A stretch of DNA of 64,000 bases from the NCBI GenBank assembly GCA_009912175.1, contig WNDQ01000004.1, forward strand, positions 55,659 through 119,658. Direction: 5' to 3'. The DNA is from Paracidovorax wautersii. Lineage in GTDB: Bacteria; Pseudomonadota; Gammaproteobacteria; Burkholderiales; Burkholderiaceae_C. The notes below the pieces were generated by a model, which did not search any database, was not told where the DNA came from, and saw only the letters and a program-made list of their open reading frames with translations. Shown piece after piece: positions 8,962 to 23,386 of the stretch (position 1 is the stretch's first letter; each line of letters begins with the position of its first letter). The position numbers and the translations under genes were made by a program.

Positions 8962-9834
8962 TCAGGCGGCGGGCGCGAGCGGGTTGCCGACCTCGACGTG
9001 GCCGGTGTGGTGGCCGCGCGACCAGGTGGGCTCGGCGCGGTGCGGCCAGTCCATCCGGTAGAGGTCGGTCAGCGCCTGCACCCAGCTGTCGGCCAGGGTC
9101 GAGAGGATCTGTTCGCCCTGCTCGCGCGTGGCGGTGGTGGGGTCGCCGATGACGCCGCTCGGGCCGAAGTCGCGCGCCACCCAGGCGCAGGCCGGGCGGC
9201 CGTCGGGCGAGAGCAGCTTGGAGGGAAAGACGGGCGGGTAGCTGGCCGCGGCGCGCGCCATGTGCACGGTTTCGGGCGCCAGGGCGAGCATCAGCGCGGT
9301 TTCGGAGTGGCCCGCGTGCATCGCCTGCTTGCGCTCCGGGTCGCTGACCTGGCTGCTGGCGGCGCTGGGCAGGCGCGAGACGCCGAACGGCACGATCAGG
9401 AAGTCGCCGTGGCGCAGGCGCAGTTCGCGCGCGGCCATCTCCAGCACCTGGGGCTGGCCGCCGTGGCCGTTGGCCAGCAGCAGCTTGCGAAAACCGCTGC
9501 GGTAGACCGATTCGCCGATCTCCGTGATCGTGGCCAGCAGCGTCGGGCCGCTGAGCGTCATGGTGCCGGGAAAGTGCAGGTGCTCGTCGGACTTGCCGTA
9601 GGTGATGGGCGGCATGGCGAAGGCATGCACCTGGGGCGGCAGCCGCTCCAGCGCCTTGCCGATCACGCCCGAGGCGATCACGCTGTCGACCGAGCAGGGC
9701 AGGTGCGGCCCGTGCTGTTCGATGGCGCCGCAGGGCAGCACGATCACGGTGTTGTCGCGCTCGGGCAGCGCGTTGATGTCGGTCCAGCTCAGGTAGGGCA
9801 GGAATCGGTGGGGCGGGATGTAGCCGTGCAGCAT
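8962..9834 (-). CDS. Creatininase family amidohydrolase
   Basis: A 290-residue member of the creatininase/MftE family of metal-dependent amide hydrolases. Metal-ligand motifs are visible: the Glu and His of LPCGAIEQHGPHLP, Asp in CSVDSVIA, His in LLANGHGGQ and Glu in HAGHSETALML. Family members open cyclic amides or remove formyl groups (creatinine, formamidopyrimidines, riboflavin-pathway intermediates). The gene sits between the amidohydrolase and the ABC binding protein, suggesting a ring-opening or amide-cleaving step after deamination. Ordinary creatinine use is possible, but no creatinase gene is nearby. Confidence 0.85.
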   Translation of the reverse strand: MLHGYIPPHRFLPYLSWTDINALPERDNTVIVLPCGAIEQHGPHLPCSVDSVIASGVIGKALERLPPQVHAFAMPPITYGKSDEHLHFPGTMTLSGPTLLATITEIGESVYRSGFRKLLLANGHGGQPQVLEMAARELRLRHGDFLIVPFGVSRLPSAASSQVSDPERKQAMHAGHSETALMLALAPETVHMARAAASYPPVFPSKLLSPDGRPACAWVARDFGPSGVIGDPTTATREQGEQILSTLADSWVQALTDLYRMDWPHRAEPTWSRGHHTGHVEVGNPLAPAA

Positions 9835-9884
9835 GGTGGGTCGGTCCGGGCAGGGAAGGAGGGCGGTTGGGGAAGGGGTGGTGG

Positions 9885-11166
9885 TCAGGCGGGTGTTTCG
9901 AGGGCTTGGCGGCGGCCGCCGCGCAGCACCGTGCGCGACGTGCCGCCGGCCGGCCAGCTCCACGCGTCGGCCTGGCTGAAGACGACCAGGTCCGCGGGCT
10001 GGCCCACCAGGGTGGGCGGCGCCGCGGCGGTCCGCTCCAGCCAGTCGCCGCGGCACAGGCTGTCCGACCAGCGGTCGAACGGGCTGTCCAGATGGCCGGC
10101 CAGGGTGCCCACGGCCATGGTGTCGAGCGGATCGAAGCTGCCCAGCCGGCAGAACGGGTCCTGCACGTTGTCGCTGGCCAGCAGCACGGGAATGCCGCGC
10201 GCGCGGGCTTCGTGCACCAGCGTCAGCCCGCGCTGCCGGGGCGTGCGGCCCGTGGCGGCGTCCTGCAGCAGCAGGTTGGTGGCGGGCAGCGCCACCAGGG
10301 TGATGGGCAGGCCGCTCACGGCATCGAGCGTGCGCAGGGCGGTGTCCTCGTCCTGCGCGGCCAGCGCGCAGGCATGGCCGCACACGAGGCGGTTGGCAAA
10401 GCCGATCTCGCGCACGATGCGGGCGGCGGTCGCCAGGCCGCAGGCGCGCGGGTCGAGCTCTTCGTCCACATGCAGGTCCACGTCCAGGTTCCAGCGCTGC
10501 GCGGCCAGCAGCAGGTGGCGCAGGGCGCTTTCGCGCCAGTTGCTGCTGTGGACGAACGCGCCGAGCACCGCGCGGGGGCCGGTCAGCGCGACCTGGCGCG
10601 CCAGTGCGTCGGCCTGCTCGCGGCTGTCGAAGCCGGGAAGCTTGATCAGGCTGACCTGGTCCACGTCGAGATGGCCGCGCCAGGCCTGGGCCATCTCGGC
10701 CAGCACATGCCAGGCCAGCGGCGGCGCCTGGGGGCCGTCCCAGTCGACGTGGGTGCGCAGGCGGCGGGTGCCGGCGCGCCATGCCGCGCGCAGCCCGCGT
10801 GTGGCCCGGGCCCGGATGTCTTCGGCGGTCCACGTCGCGCGGTCGGCCGACAGGGCCTCGATGGCGCCCAGCAGGCCGGGGCGGACCGCGCCCATGCGCG
10901 GCAGCGTGTAGGCCTTGTCGAGATGGGTGTGGGCGTCGACAAAACAGGGCAGCGCCAAGGCGCCGGCCAGATGCCAGTCGTGCGTGCCCGCGCTGGCGCG
11001 GGATGGGGTGTGATGGACGTCGAGGCTGGCGATCTTTGTGCCCTGCACGCCGATGTCCGCCAGCGGGCAGCAGCCAGGCGGGAAGCCGCGCGCCCAGCAG
11101 CCGGGCCGGCCGGTCGGCGGCCATGGTGGGCGCCAGGGGTGCGGAGGTGGGCGGGATGGTCGTCAT
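9885..11166 (-). CDS. Cytosine deaminase-like (CodA/AtzC) amidohydrolase, frameshifted near its N-terminus
   Basis: A metal-dependent amidohydrolase of about 425 residues. Motifs in order: metal-binding HxH in FVDAHTHLDKAYT, LHVDEELDP with the second His/Glu pair, the VCGHACAL histidine, and the Asp in LLASDNVQDPF. The match is to the CodA/AtzC group, which deaminates pyrimidines or s-triazines. The start codon at 11166 sits five bases after the reductase stop. It reads MAADRPARLLGARLPAWLLP-like sequence in one frame, and the frame then shifts by one base near the GGG at 11065-11067 into ADIGVQGTKIASLDV. A GTG at 11048 could start a 387-residue form lacking the first beta strands. The frameshift is either an error or a real mutation. 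Confidence 0.75.
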
Positions 11167-11170
11167 CGGC

Positions 11171-12178
11171 TCACAAGTCCAGGGTCAGGTGGCTGGAGGT
11201 GCAGCGCGAGCAGCACAGCGCGAGATGGCTGGCGCGCTCTTCCTGCGACAGGCACAGGTCCTGGTGGTCGGGCGTGCCGTCGAGATAGGGCGTCACGCAG
11301 GAGCCGCAGATGCCTTGCTCGCACACCGTGTCAACGGCCATGCCGGCCGCCTGCAGGGCCTGGGCGATGGACTGATCGGGCGCGACCTGGATGGCGATCT
11401 GCTGCCGCGCCAACCGCACCTCGAAGCCGCTGGCGGCGGCGGTCTCGGCCGTGCCGGCCGGCGCCTGGGGCGCGCCGAAGTATTCGAAATGCACGCGCGG
11501 CGCCGGCCAGTGCCGGGCGGCCTCGCGCAGGTGGTCCATGAAGCCGGCGGGGCCGCAGAAGTACACGTGGCAGCCGGCCGGCGCCCGCGCGAGCCAATCG
11601 GACGGGGCCGTGCCATGGCCGGCATCATCCAGGTGCACGTGGACCCGGTCCCGCCACGCGGCGTTTTCCAGAATGGTGCGCAGGGGCAGCAACTCGCGGC
11701 TGCGCGCGTACACCACCAGCGTGAAGTCCCGGCCCTGCTGGTGCAGGGTGTGGGCCATGGCCACCAACGGCGTCAGGCCGATGCCGCCGCCCAGCAGCAG
11801 GTGGTGGCAGGGTTCGTCGGCCAGCGCGAAGAGGTTGCGCGGGGCGCCGACCTGCAGTTCGCTGCCGGCCCGCAACTGGTGCACGGCCTGCGAGCCACCT
11901 CGCCCCATCGGCTCGCGCTTGACGGCGATGTCGTAGCGGCCGGGCTGCGCCGAGGGCACGCCGCACAGCGAATAGGCGCGCACCAGCTCGCCCGGCAGGT
12001 GCAGATCGACATGGGCGCCGGCCTGCCAGCCCGGCAGGGGACGGCCGTCCAGCGCCTGCAGGGACAGGCCGATGACCTCGGGCGTGTGCCAGGTCGTCTG
12101 GACCACGCGCACGGGCGTGGGAGTGGAATGAGGAGCGGCGGCGGTGTTCACGGACGGGCTTGCACTAAATTTGACCAT
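11171..12178 (-). CDS. PDR/VanB-type oxidoreductase (FMN/NAD + C-terminal 2Fe-2S ferredoxin)
   Basis: A 335-residue reductase of the phthalate dioxygenase reductase family. It has an N-terminal flavin domain (RAYSLCG near residue 70), an NAD domain (LLLGGGIGLTPLVAMA near residue 130) and a C-terminal plant-type 2Fe-2S domain with cysteines in CEQGICGSC and the distal CCSRC region. These proteins pass electrons from NADH to Rieske oxygenases or demethylases. No oxygenase component is seen in this operon, so the partner is elsewhere or the protein serves another acceptor. The ATG at 12178 overlaps one arm of a likely TetR operator; a GTG at 12151 is an alternative start that would place the operator in the leader. 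Confidence 0.85.
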   Translation of the reverse strand: MVKFSASPSVNTAAAPHSTPTPVRVVQTTWHTPEVIGLSLQALDGRPLPGWQAGAHVDLHLPGELVRAYSLCGVPSAQPGRYDIAVKREPMGRGGSQAVHQLRAGSELQVGAPRNLFALADEPCHHLLLGGGIGLTPLVAMAHTLHQQGRDFTLVVYARSRELLPLRTILENAAWRDRVHVHLDDAGHGTAPSDWLARAPAGCHVYFCGPAGFMDHLREAARHWPAPRVHFEYFGAPQAPAGTAETAAASGFEVRLARQQIAIQVAPDQSIAQALQAAGMAVDTVCEQGICGSCVTPYLDGTPDHQDLCLSQEERASHLALCCSRCTSSHLTLDL

Positions 12179-12202
12179 TCAATCTGATCGATCGGTCAAA
12201 TT
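12168..12202. promoter_or_regulatory. Likely TetR-family operator upstream of the catabolic operon
   Basis: Perfect 9-bp inverted repeat AATTTGACC (12168-12176) and GGTCAAATT (12194-12202), with a GATCGATC core in the 17-base spacer. TetR regulators of the RutR group often bind TTGACC...GGTCAA-type sites. It lies at the 5' end of the reductase gene and downstream of the TetR gene, so it probably controls the reductase-to-ridA operon. Confidence 0.55.
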
Positions 12203-12244
12203 AAGCACGAAGCGTGCCACGGAGCGCCGCCTTGGCGGTCCTTT

Positions 12245-12515
12245 AGAACCTGTTCACGATCTTTTCATGGGGTGCGCATGGCTTCAAAACGTGTCCGATC
12301 AAGGCGCAGGCCGCAGGCGATGCCGGTGGCCTCGTCAAGGCGTGCAACGCGGAGCGGACACGTTTTGGAGCCATGCCCTTTGGGTTGCCCCGCCAGGGCA
12401 GCGTCTGCGGCGTTGCAAATCCTCGCCGGGCCACCAGCGGAGCCTGCGGTTTGCGCCTTGCATCCACTGCCCTGGCGGGGCAACGCACCCCATGAAAAGA
12501 TCGTGAACAGGTTCT
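12245..12515. repeat. Nested inverted-repeat element (MITE-like)
   Basis: A 271-bp non-coding block bounded by perfect 32-bp inverted repeats (12245-12276 and 12484-12515, beginning AGAACCTGTTCACGATC). Inside are a second pair of 21-bp arms (12277-12297 and 12355-12375, one mismatch) and a third pair of about 17 bp near 12385-12401 and 12468-12484. No protein is supported inside. It fills the space between the TetR gene and the operon it probably controls. The structure suits a mobile palindromic element or a large cruciform; no target-site duplication is evident. Confidence 0.7.
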
Positions 12516-12525
12516 TACAGGGGCG

Positions 12526-13206
12526 TCAGCCGCGCCGGGAGATGCCGCAGCCCGCGACGATGAAGTCGGTCAGCTCGCGCGCGATCACCTCGCGCTGCGG
12601 CGCCTGCGGGCCTGCACCTTCGTCGAGCATCACCGCGACCTGCGGCGCGAAGTCCGCATAGTGCTGGGTCATCGCCCAGATGTGCATCAGCAGCAGCCGC
12701 GCGTCCAGCGGCCGCATCAGGCCTTGCGCGATCCAGCCGTTGATGATGTCGATCTTCTTCTGCGTCCAGTTGCGCGAGTTGGGCCAGAAGGACGCCAGGT
12801 TGGGCGCGCCGTCGAGCATTTCCCGCGCGAACAGGCGCGAAATCTCGGGGTGGTCGAAGGCATGGTCGAGCTTCAGGCGGATGTAGTTGCCCAGCACGGC
12901 GGCCGGGTCGCGCAGATCGCCTTCGAAGGCCTGGACGACTTTCCAGTCGTACAGCACCTGCGTCAGCAGCTCGTTGTAGAGCTCGTCCTTGCCCGCGATG
13001 TAGTAGTGCAACTGCGGCTTGGTCAGGCCGGCGCGCTCGGCGATGCCCTGGGTGGACGCCCCCTTGAGGCCATGGAGGCTGAATTCGGTGATGGCCGCCG
13101 CGCGGATGTTGGCCATGATCCTGTCCCGGCTCGGCCGGTTGCGGGTCCTCAGGCCTGGCGGCAGATCCTGCGGGGCGGCGGAAGAGGAAAAGGCGGGAAC
13201 GGTCAT
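12526..13206 (-). CDS. TetR family transcriptional regulator, RutR-like
   Basis: A 226-residue regulator. The N-terminal helix-turn-helix (about residues 30-80) contains AAAITEFSLHGLKGAS and GIAERAGLTKPQLHYYIAGKDELYNELL. The C-terminal domain (SRLFAREMLDGAPNL region) matches the RutR/YsiA type ligand-binding fold. RutR proteins sense pyrimidines, which agrees with a CodA-like amidohydrolase and NMT1-type transporter downstream. The ATG at 13206 is chosen; sequence before it is unlike the family. An inverted repeat at 12168-12202 is its probable operator. Confidence 0.82.
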   Translation of the reverse strand: MTVPAFSSSAAPQDLPPGLRTRNRPSRDRIMANIRAAAITEFSLHGLKGASTQGIAERAGLTKPQLHYYIAGKDELYNELLTQVLYDWKVVQAFEGDLRDPAAVLGNYIRLKLDHAFDHPEISRLFAREMLDGAPNLASFWPNSRNWTQKKIDIINGWIAQGLMRPLDARLLLMHIWAMTQHYADFAPQVAVMLDEGAGPQAPQREVIARELTDFIVAGCGISRRG

Positions 13207-13323
13207 GGTCGGGATGCTCTGCGGAAGGGGCCCCTGCAAACGCAGGCCGGCCACGGCCCCGGCGGATCGAATGGGGCCAGGGCCGAAGTATGCCTGCCGC
13301 CAGCGGCAACGGGCCCGGGCCGC

Positions 13324-17316
<3,993 letters not shown>

Positions 17317-17395
17317 AGAGGCGAAGGAGTGAAGCGCGCGGCTGCCTGGCGTAAGCGGTGGGTGGCGGCGGGTTGGGGAACGAAGGGCGCGTGGC

Positions 17396-17662
17396 TCAGC
17401 CGGCGGCTTGGCCGTCTTGCCACTTGCGCTGGATCAGCGCGTGCCAATGGGCGACGGTGGGGTTTTCGGCGGCTTCGGCAAAGGTCAGCGCAGCGCCAGC
17501 GTCGCGCCAGCGGGTGACGAGGGTCATGGCGCGGATGGAGTCCAGGCCGAGGTCGATGAGGTTGTCGTCGTCGCCGATTTCAGCGGGGTCTTCGTGCAGC
17601 AGGCGGGCGATGTCGGCGCGCAGGGCATCTAGGGTGAATTGGTCGGGAATGGAGGTCGTCAC
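17396..17662 (-). CDS. Stand-alone aryl carrier protein
   Basis: An 88-residue acyl carrier domain resembling the C-terminal ArCP of EntB/VibB. The 4'-phosphopantetheine attachment serine is residue 42 in DLGLDSIRAM. In enterobactin-type pathways this domain is normally fused to isochorismatase; here it is free. It sits 79 bases upstream of the NRPS and is expected to carry the aryl group loaded by the adjacent AMP ligase to the condensation domain. Confidence 0.85.
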   Translation of the reverse strand: MTTSIPDQFTLDALRADIARLLHEDPAEIGDDDNLIDLGLDSIRAMTLVTRWRDAGAALTFAEAAENPTVAHWHALIQRKWQDGQAAG

Positions 17663-17816
17663 GGTTGTGCTCTTTGCGTTGGTGTTGGATGAACGGGTGT
17701 TGTGCGGTTGCTGGTTGGGCGGCGGTAGGCGGGTCCCCTGGCATCCCGGTCTGGGAGGTGGGGGGCAATTCTGCGATCGCCGTGGGTGGTCGGGGCATCG
17801 TCTCTACGGCGCGCGC

Positions 17817-17931
17817 GGGCTGGGGCGGCTTGGGGGGAGGTGCCTCAGCGAAGTCAAGGGGGAATGCGTCGGCCGAAGGCCGGCGCAGGAGGACATGAGC
17901 AGAGGCACCTCCCCCCAAGCCGCCCCAGCCC
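17817..17931. repeat. Large palindromic element in the 17,663-17,995 intergenic gap
   Basis: Perfect 30-bp inverted repeat: left arm 17817-17846 (GGGCTGGGGCGGCTTGGGGG...), right arm 17902-17931, with a 55-base loop containing a smaller GGCCGAAGGCC palindrome. The arms would make a very stable GC-rich hairpin on either strand. It occupies the 333-base gap between the ligase and carrier-protein genes, which otherwise shows no gene. It could be an interspersed repeat or an attenuating/processing hairpin within the operon. Confidence 0.7.
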
Positions 17932-17995
17932 TCCCGATGCCGACCGCCAAGGACCATGCAAGCCACCGTCAATCCCTTCAGCCGTCAAAACCGTT

Positions 17996-19632
<1,637 letters not shown>

Positions 19633-19636
<4 letters not shown>

Positions 19637-20421
19637 GGGAAAACGCTCCAGGTCGGAAAACGGTCGTGCAGCGTGTCGAGGTCGGTCGAGTCGACACGCG
19701 GCGTGGTTGGAATCGTGACAAAAGGGCCGGCGCCAGGCGCCAGCGCCACGGCGGCCGTGTGGTGGTCGTCCACCGGGATGCGATGCACCTGGCAGGCCGC
19801 GAGGGCGTGGACGCCATCGGCGTGGGCGTCGATCTGGACGGTGTGCCAGCCATCGTTGGCTTGCGGGCTGATGGCCCAGTTGTCCAAGCCCAGGCTCAAG
19901 CCAGCGCCATCGGCCTTGAGCACCGCTTCCTTGGCCGTCCACAGGCGGGGGAAGGCGGTGCGTGGATCGGCCGATTGCGTGACGGCCTCGCGCTCGGCCG
20001 GTGTCGCGCAGAAGGCCAGCAAGGCCGTGTCGGGTGTGGTCAACGCCTCCACGTCGACGCCCACCGGTTGCGCGGCCAGCGCCAGCGCAACCCAGTCGCC
20101 CGCGTGGCTCAGGCTGAAATGAAGACGGCCGGCGGCCCAGCCAGCCAGCACCGGCTTGCCGCCGGGCAGCGCCGCCAGCGGCAAGGTGGCCGGCGGCAAG
20201 TCCGGCTGGCCCAGCGCGCGCACCAGCCACTGGCGCAGCGTGGCGTGAGCCGCGAGGTAGCGGTCCTGGTCGGCCGGGCGGCGCAGGCGGGCGAGATGCG
20301 CCTGCTCGTGCGGGGGCAGCAAGGGCATCAGCCGCGCCCGCGTGGCAGACGACAGCGCCGCCACACGCACGAGCAGCACGTGGACGGTGGCGGGGGATGA
20401 GGACCGTTGGAAAAGAGGCAT
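19633..20421 (-). CDS. 4'-phosphopantetheinyl transferase, Sfp type
   Basis: A 262-residue Sfp/AcpT-type transferase that converts apo carrier proteins to the holo form using CoA. Motifs: LHFSLSHAGDWVALAL, the metal-binding aspartate in VGVDVEAL, and RLWTAKEAVLKADG (WxxKEA). It is first in the operon and overlaps the ligase start by ATGA, so it most likely primes the carrier domains of this NRPS locus. An ATG 27 bases upstream (20448) is an alternative start. Confidence 0.88.
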
Positions 20422-20540
20422 CGCCGGGTGACGGCCGAAGTCGGGCAAGCACGCAAACGCCTGCCGAAGCGCCTGATGACGAGACAGGAGGCGCGGCGGG
20501 CCGGGCGTTCAGCAGGCCGGGACCGGCAGGGACGAATCGG

Positions 20541-20565
20541 CGATTTTAAACAAAAATTGTTCGCG
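20541..20565 (-). promoter_or_regulatory. Candidate promoter region of the PPTase-NRPS operon
   Basis: An AT-rich island in GC-rich DNA, read on the minus strand as AACAATTTTTGTTTAAAAT. It contains a 5-bp dyad (AACAA/TTGTT) and a TTAAAAT-like -10. It lies about 120 bases upstream of the PPTase start. No Fur-box-like sequence was found in it. Confidence 0.3.
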
Positions 20566-20583
20566 TTTGCGTGTGCTTCCCGC

Positions 20584-22104
20584 TCAGTCCGGCTGGCGCG
20601 CCAGCGTGGCGGCCACGCCGTCGCGGCGCAGTTGTGTCAAGGCATGCGCCACGCTGTCGACAAAGACGGGGTTGGCGCCCAGGTCGGGGCCGAAAACCGG
20701 TGCGAAGCTGACCAGGTGGGCGGTCCAGGCCCGGCTGGCGGCCTCGGGCGGCAAGCCCGCGCTGGCTTCGTGGGCTTCGTGTGCCCGCTGGGCCAGCGCG
20801 GCGCTCATCGGGTCGTGAATGGCGTAGGCATGCCCGGACTCGTCCTGGCCGCGCAGGTAGTGCAGCCAGGCCGCAATAGCCAACGCCAGCCGTTCGATGC
20901 CCTGGCCCTTGTGCAGCCGCTCGCGCACCGTGCCCAGCAGCCGCTGGGGCAGCTTTTGCGAGCCGTCCATGGCGATCTGCTGGGTGCGGTGCGCCAGTGC
21001 GGGGTTGGCAAAACGCTGCAGCAAGCGCTGGCGGTAGGCGTCCAGGTCGAGCCCGGGCAGCGCCGGCAGCGTGGGGGCGACTTCGTGCTGCAGCAGGGCG
21101 TCGACATAACGCCGCAGATCGGGCCGCGCCATCGCCTGGTCCACGGTGGTCCAGCCGGCCACGGCGCCCAGGTAGGCCAGCGCCGAATGCGCGCCGTTGA
21201 CCATGCGCAGCTTCAGCGTCTCGAAGGGCTGGGCATGGGCGACGAAGCGCGCGCCGCCGGCGTCCCAGGCCGGGCGGCCGGCGGTGAAGCGGTCTTCGAC
21301 CACCCAGTCCAGAAAGGTCTCGCCCACCACCGGCCAGGCGTCGTCCAGACCGATGGCCTGGGCGATGGCCGTGCGGTCGTCGTCGGTCGTGCGCGGCACG
21401 ATGCGGTCGACCATGGAGCAGGGGAAGGTGCAGTGCGTGCCGATCCAGTGCGCCAGCGCGGGATCGCGCTGCTCGGCAAAGGCCAGCACGAGCCCGCGCA
21501 GCACATGGCCGTTGGCGGGCAGGTTGTCGAGCGACAGCAGGGTGATGCCGCCCAGGCCGTGCGCGCGGCGCCGGGCCAGCCCGTGCACCAGGAAGCCCAG
21601 CGTGCCGCGCGGTGCTTCAGGCTGCGCCAGATCGTGCTGAATGTCGGGGTGGTCCAACTGGAGCGCGCCGGTGGCCGGGTCGTGGCAGTAGCCTTTTTCG
21701 GTCACGGTCAGGCTGACGATGCGGGTGTCGGGCGCGGCGATGCGGGCGAGCACGGCGGCGGGATCTTCGGGCGCGACCAGCACCTGCAGCAGGCAGCCGA
21801 TCACACGCTGCGCGCGGTGGGTGCGGCCGCCCTCGCCCGCTTCGCGCCGCTCCAGGGTGTAGAGGCCTTGCTGCGGCGCCAGCGCGTCGCGTGTGTCGGG
21901 GCTGCGCAGCGACACGCCCACGATGCCCCAGTCGAGCGCGCCGCCGGCGTGCAGCGCGGCCTCGTTCACGTCGGCCAAGTGGGCGCGCTGGAAGGCCCCC
22001 ACGCCCAGGTGCACGATGCCGGCGCGCAACTGGCGGCGGTCATAGGCCGGGCGGGCCACGGTGGGTGGCAGGTGGTGCAGGAGGTCGGGGTGCAGGCGGG
22101 GCAT
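20584..22104 (-). CDS. Mannitol dehydrogenase family oxidoreductase, D-mannonate/fructuronate reductase-like (UxuB type)
   Basis: A 506-residue long-chain polyol dehydrogenase. The N-terminal Rossmann motif GIVHLGVGAFQRAH is near residue 28, SLTVTEKGYC near residue 130, and the C-terminal domain carries KLRMVNGAHSALAYLG with the catalytic lysine. Its closest functional group is UxuB, which interconverts D-fructuronate and D-mannonate with NAD(H). It follows manD by about 20 bases in the sugar-acid operon, so that reaction fits the pathway. Mannitol or arabinitol dehydrogenase activity is the alternative. Confidence 0.82.
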   Translation of the reverse strand: MPRLHPDLLHHLPPTVARPAYDRRQLRAGIVHLGVGAFQRAHLADVNEAALHAGGALDWGIVGVSLRSPDTRDALAPQQGLYTLERREAGEGGRTHRAQRVIGCLLQVLVAPEDPAAVLARIAAPDTRIVSLTVTEKGYCHDPATGALQLDHPDIQHDLAQPEAPRGTLGFLVHGLARRRAHGLGGITLLSLDNLPANGHVLRGLVLAFAEQRDPALAHWIGTHCTFPCSMVDRIVPRTTDDDRTAIAQAIGLDDAWPVVGETFLDWVVEDRFTAGRPAWDAGGARFVAHAQPFETLKLRMVNGAHSALAYLGAVAGWTTVDQAMARPDLRRYVDALLQHEVAPTLPALPGLDLDAYRQRLLQRFANPALAHRTQQIAMDGSQKLPQRLLGTVRERLHKGQGIERLALAIAAWLHYLRGQDESGHAYAIHDPMSAALAQRAHEAHEASAGLPPEAASRAWTAHLVSFAPVFGPDLGANPVFVDSVAHALTQLRRDGVAATLARQPD

Positions 22105-22125
22105 GCGGGGCCTTTGGACAGGTTC

Positions 22126-23337
22126 TTACCAGTTGAACAGCGTGCCGTCGTGCTGCAGGCGGTTGACGGGCAGGTAGGCGCGCTGATACGGGTACTTGGC
22201 GGCCAGCGCCTCGTCGATGTCCACGCCGTGGCCGGGCACGTCGCCCGGGTAGAGCATGCCGTCCTGGAAGGTGTAGGCGTGCGGGAAGACGGCATCGGTG
22301 GCCTCGGTGTGGCGCATGTACTCCTGGATGCCGAAGTTGGGCACCCACAGGTCGAAATGCAGCGCCGCGCCCATGCACACGGGCGAGAGGTCGGTCGCGC
22401 CGTGGCTGCCGGTGCGCACCTGGTAGAGCGAGGCCAGGTCGGCGATGCGGCGCAGGTGGGTGATGCCACCGGCATGGACCACGGTGGTGCGGATGTAGTC
22501 GATCAGTTGGTTCTCGATCAGGCCCTTGCAGTCCCAGATGGTGTTGAAGATCTCGCCCACGGCCAGCGGCGTGGTGGTGTGCTGGCGGATCAGGCGGAAG
22601 GCGTCCTGGTTCTCGGCCGGGGTGGCGTCTTCCATCCAGAACAGGTTGTAGGGCTCCAGCGACTTGCCCAGGCGGCCGGCCTCGATGGGGGTCAGGCGGT
22701 GATGCACGTCGTGCAGCAGGTGGTGGTCAAAGCCCAGCTTCTCGCGGATGCGCTCGAACAGCTGCGGCGTGTGGCGCAGGTATTTTTCGGTGGACCAGTC
22801 GTGCTCGGAGGGCAGGTCGGCATCGGCCGGTTCGTAGAACAGCGTGCCCTTGCCCACGTCGTAGACCTTCTCCAGGCCCGGCACGCCGCTTTGCGCGCGG
22901 ATGGCCTTGTAGCCGGCCTCGGCGTAGCGCAGCACTTCGTCGACCGTGTGCTCGATGTCGCTGCCGTTGACGTGGCCGTAGACCATCACGCCGGTGCGGC
23001 TCTTGCCGCCCAGCAGCTGGTAGAGCGGCAGGCCGGCGGCCTTGGCCTTGATGTCCCACAGCGCGGTGTCGACGGCCGCGATGGCGCTCATGGTGACCGG
23101 GCCGCGGCGCCAGTAGGCGCCCTTGTAGAGGTACTGCCAGATGTCCTCGATCTGATGGGCGTCGCGGCCGATCAGGCAGGGGATGACGTGCTCGGTGAGG
23201 TAGGCCGTCACCGACAGCTCGCGGCCATTGAGCGTGGCGTCGCCGATGCCGGTCAGGCCCTCATCGGTCTCGATCTTGAGGGTGACGAAGTTGCGGCCAG
23301 GGCTGCAGACGATGATGCGGGCGTTGGTGATTTTCAT
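22126..23337 (-). CDS. manD: D-mannonate dehydratase, enolase superfamily (ManD/RspA)
   Basis: A 403-residue enolase-superfamily dehydratase. Signature segments: [34 protein letters not shown] with metal ligands, [22 protein letters not shown], and [15 protein letters not shown], with the catalytic His in [20 protein letters not shown]. ManD enzymes convert D-mannonate to 2-keto-3-deoxygluconate; RspA-type members vary in rate. Its neighbours (UxuB-like reductase and RspB-like dehydrogenase) support a hexonate pathway. KDG kinase and aldolase are not in the window. Confidence 0.9.
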   Translation of the reverse strand: MKITNARIIVCSPGRNFVTLKIETDEGLTGIGDATLNGRELSVTAYLTEHVIPCLIGRDAHQIEDIWQYLYKGAYWRRGPVTMSAIAAVDTALWDIKAKAAGLPLYQLLGGKSRTGVMVYGHVNGSDIEHTVDEVLRYAEAGYKAIRAQSGVPGLEKVYDVGKGTLFYEPADADLPSEHDWSTEKYLRHTPQLFERIREKLGFDHHLLHDVHHRLTPIEAGRLGKSLEPYNLFWMEDATPAENQDAFRLIRQHTTTPLAVGEIFNTIWDCKGLIENQLIDYIRTTVVHAGGITHLRRIADLASLYQVRTGSHGATDLSPVCMGAALHFDLWVPNFGIQEYMRHTEATDAVFPHAYTFQDGMLYPGDVPGHGVDIDEALAAKYPYQRAYLPVNRLQHDGTLFNW

Positions 23338-23386
23338 CGGAAATCAGGACAGAAAAAGGAGGGGGAAAGAGGGGTGTGGACCGGGT

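Noticed and set aside
20455..20583. Fur box before the PPTase-NRPS operon
   Set aside because: No GATAATGATAATCATTATC-like run was found; the AT-rich island has only a short dyad.
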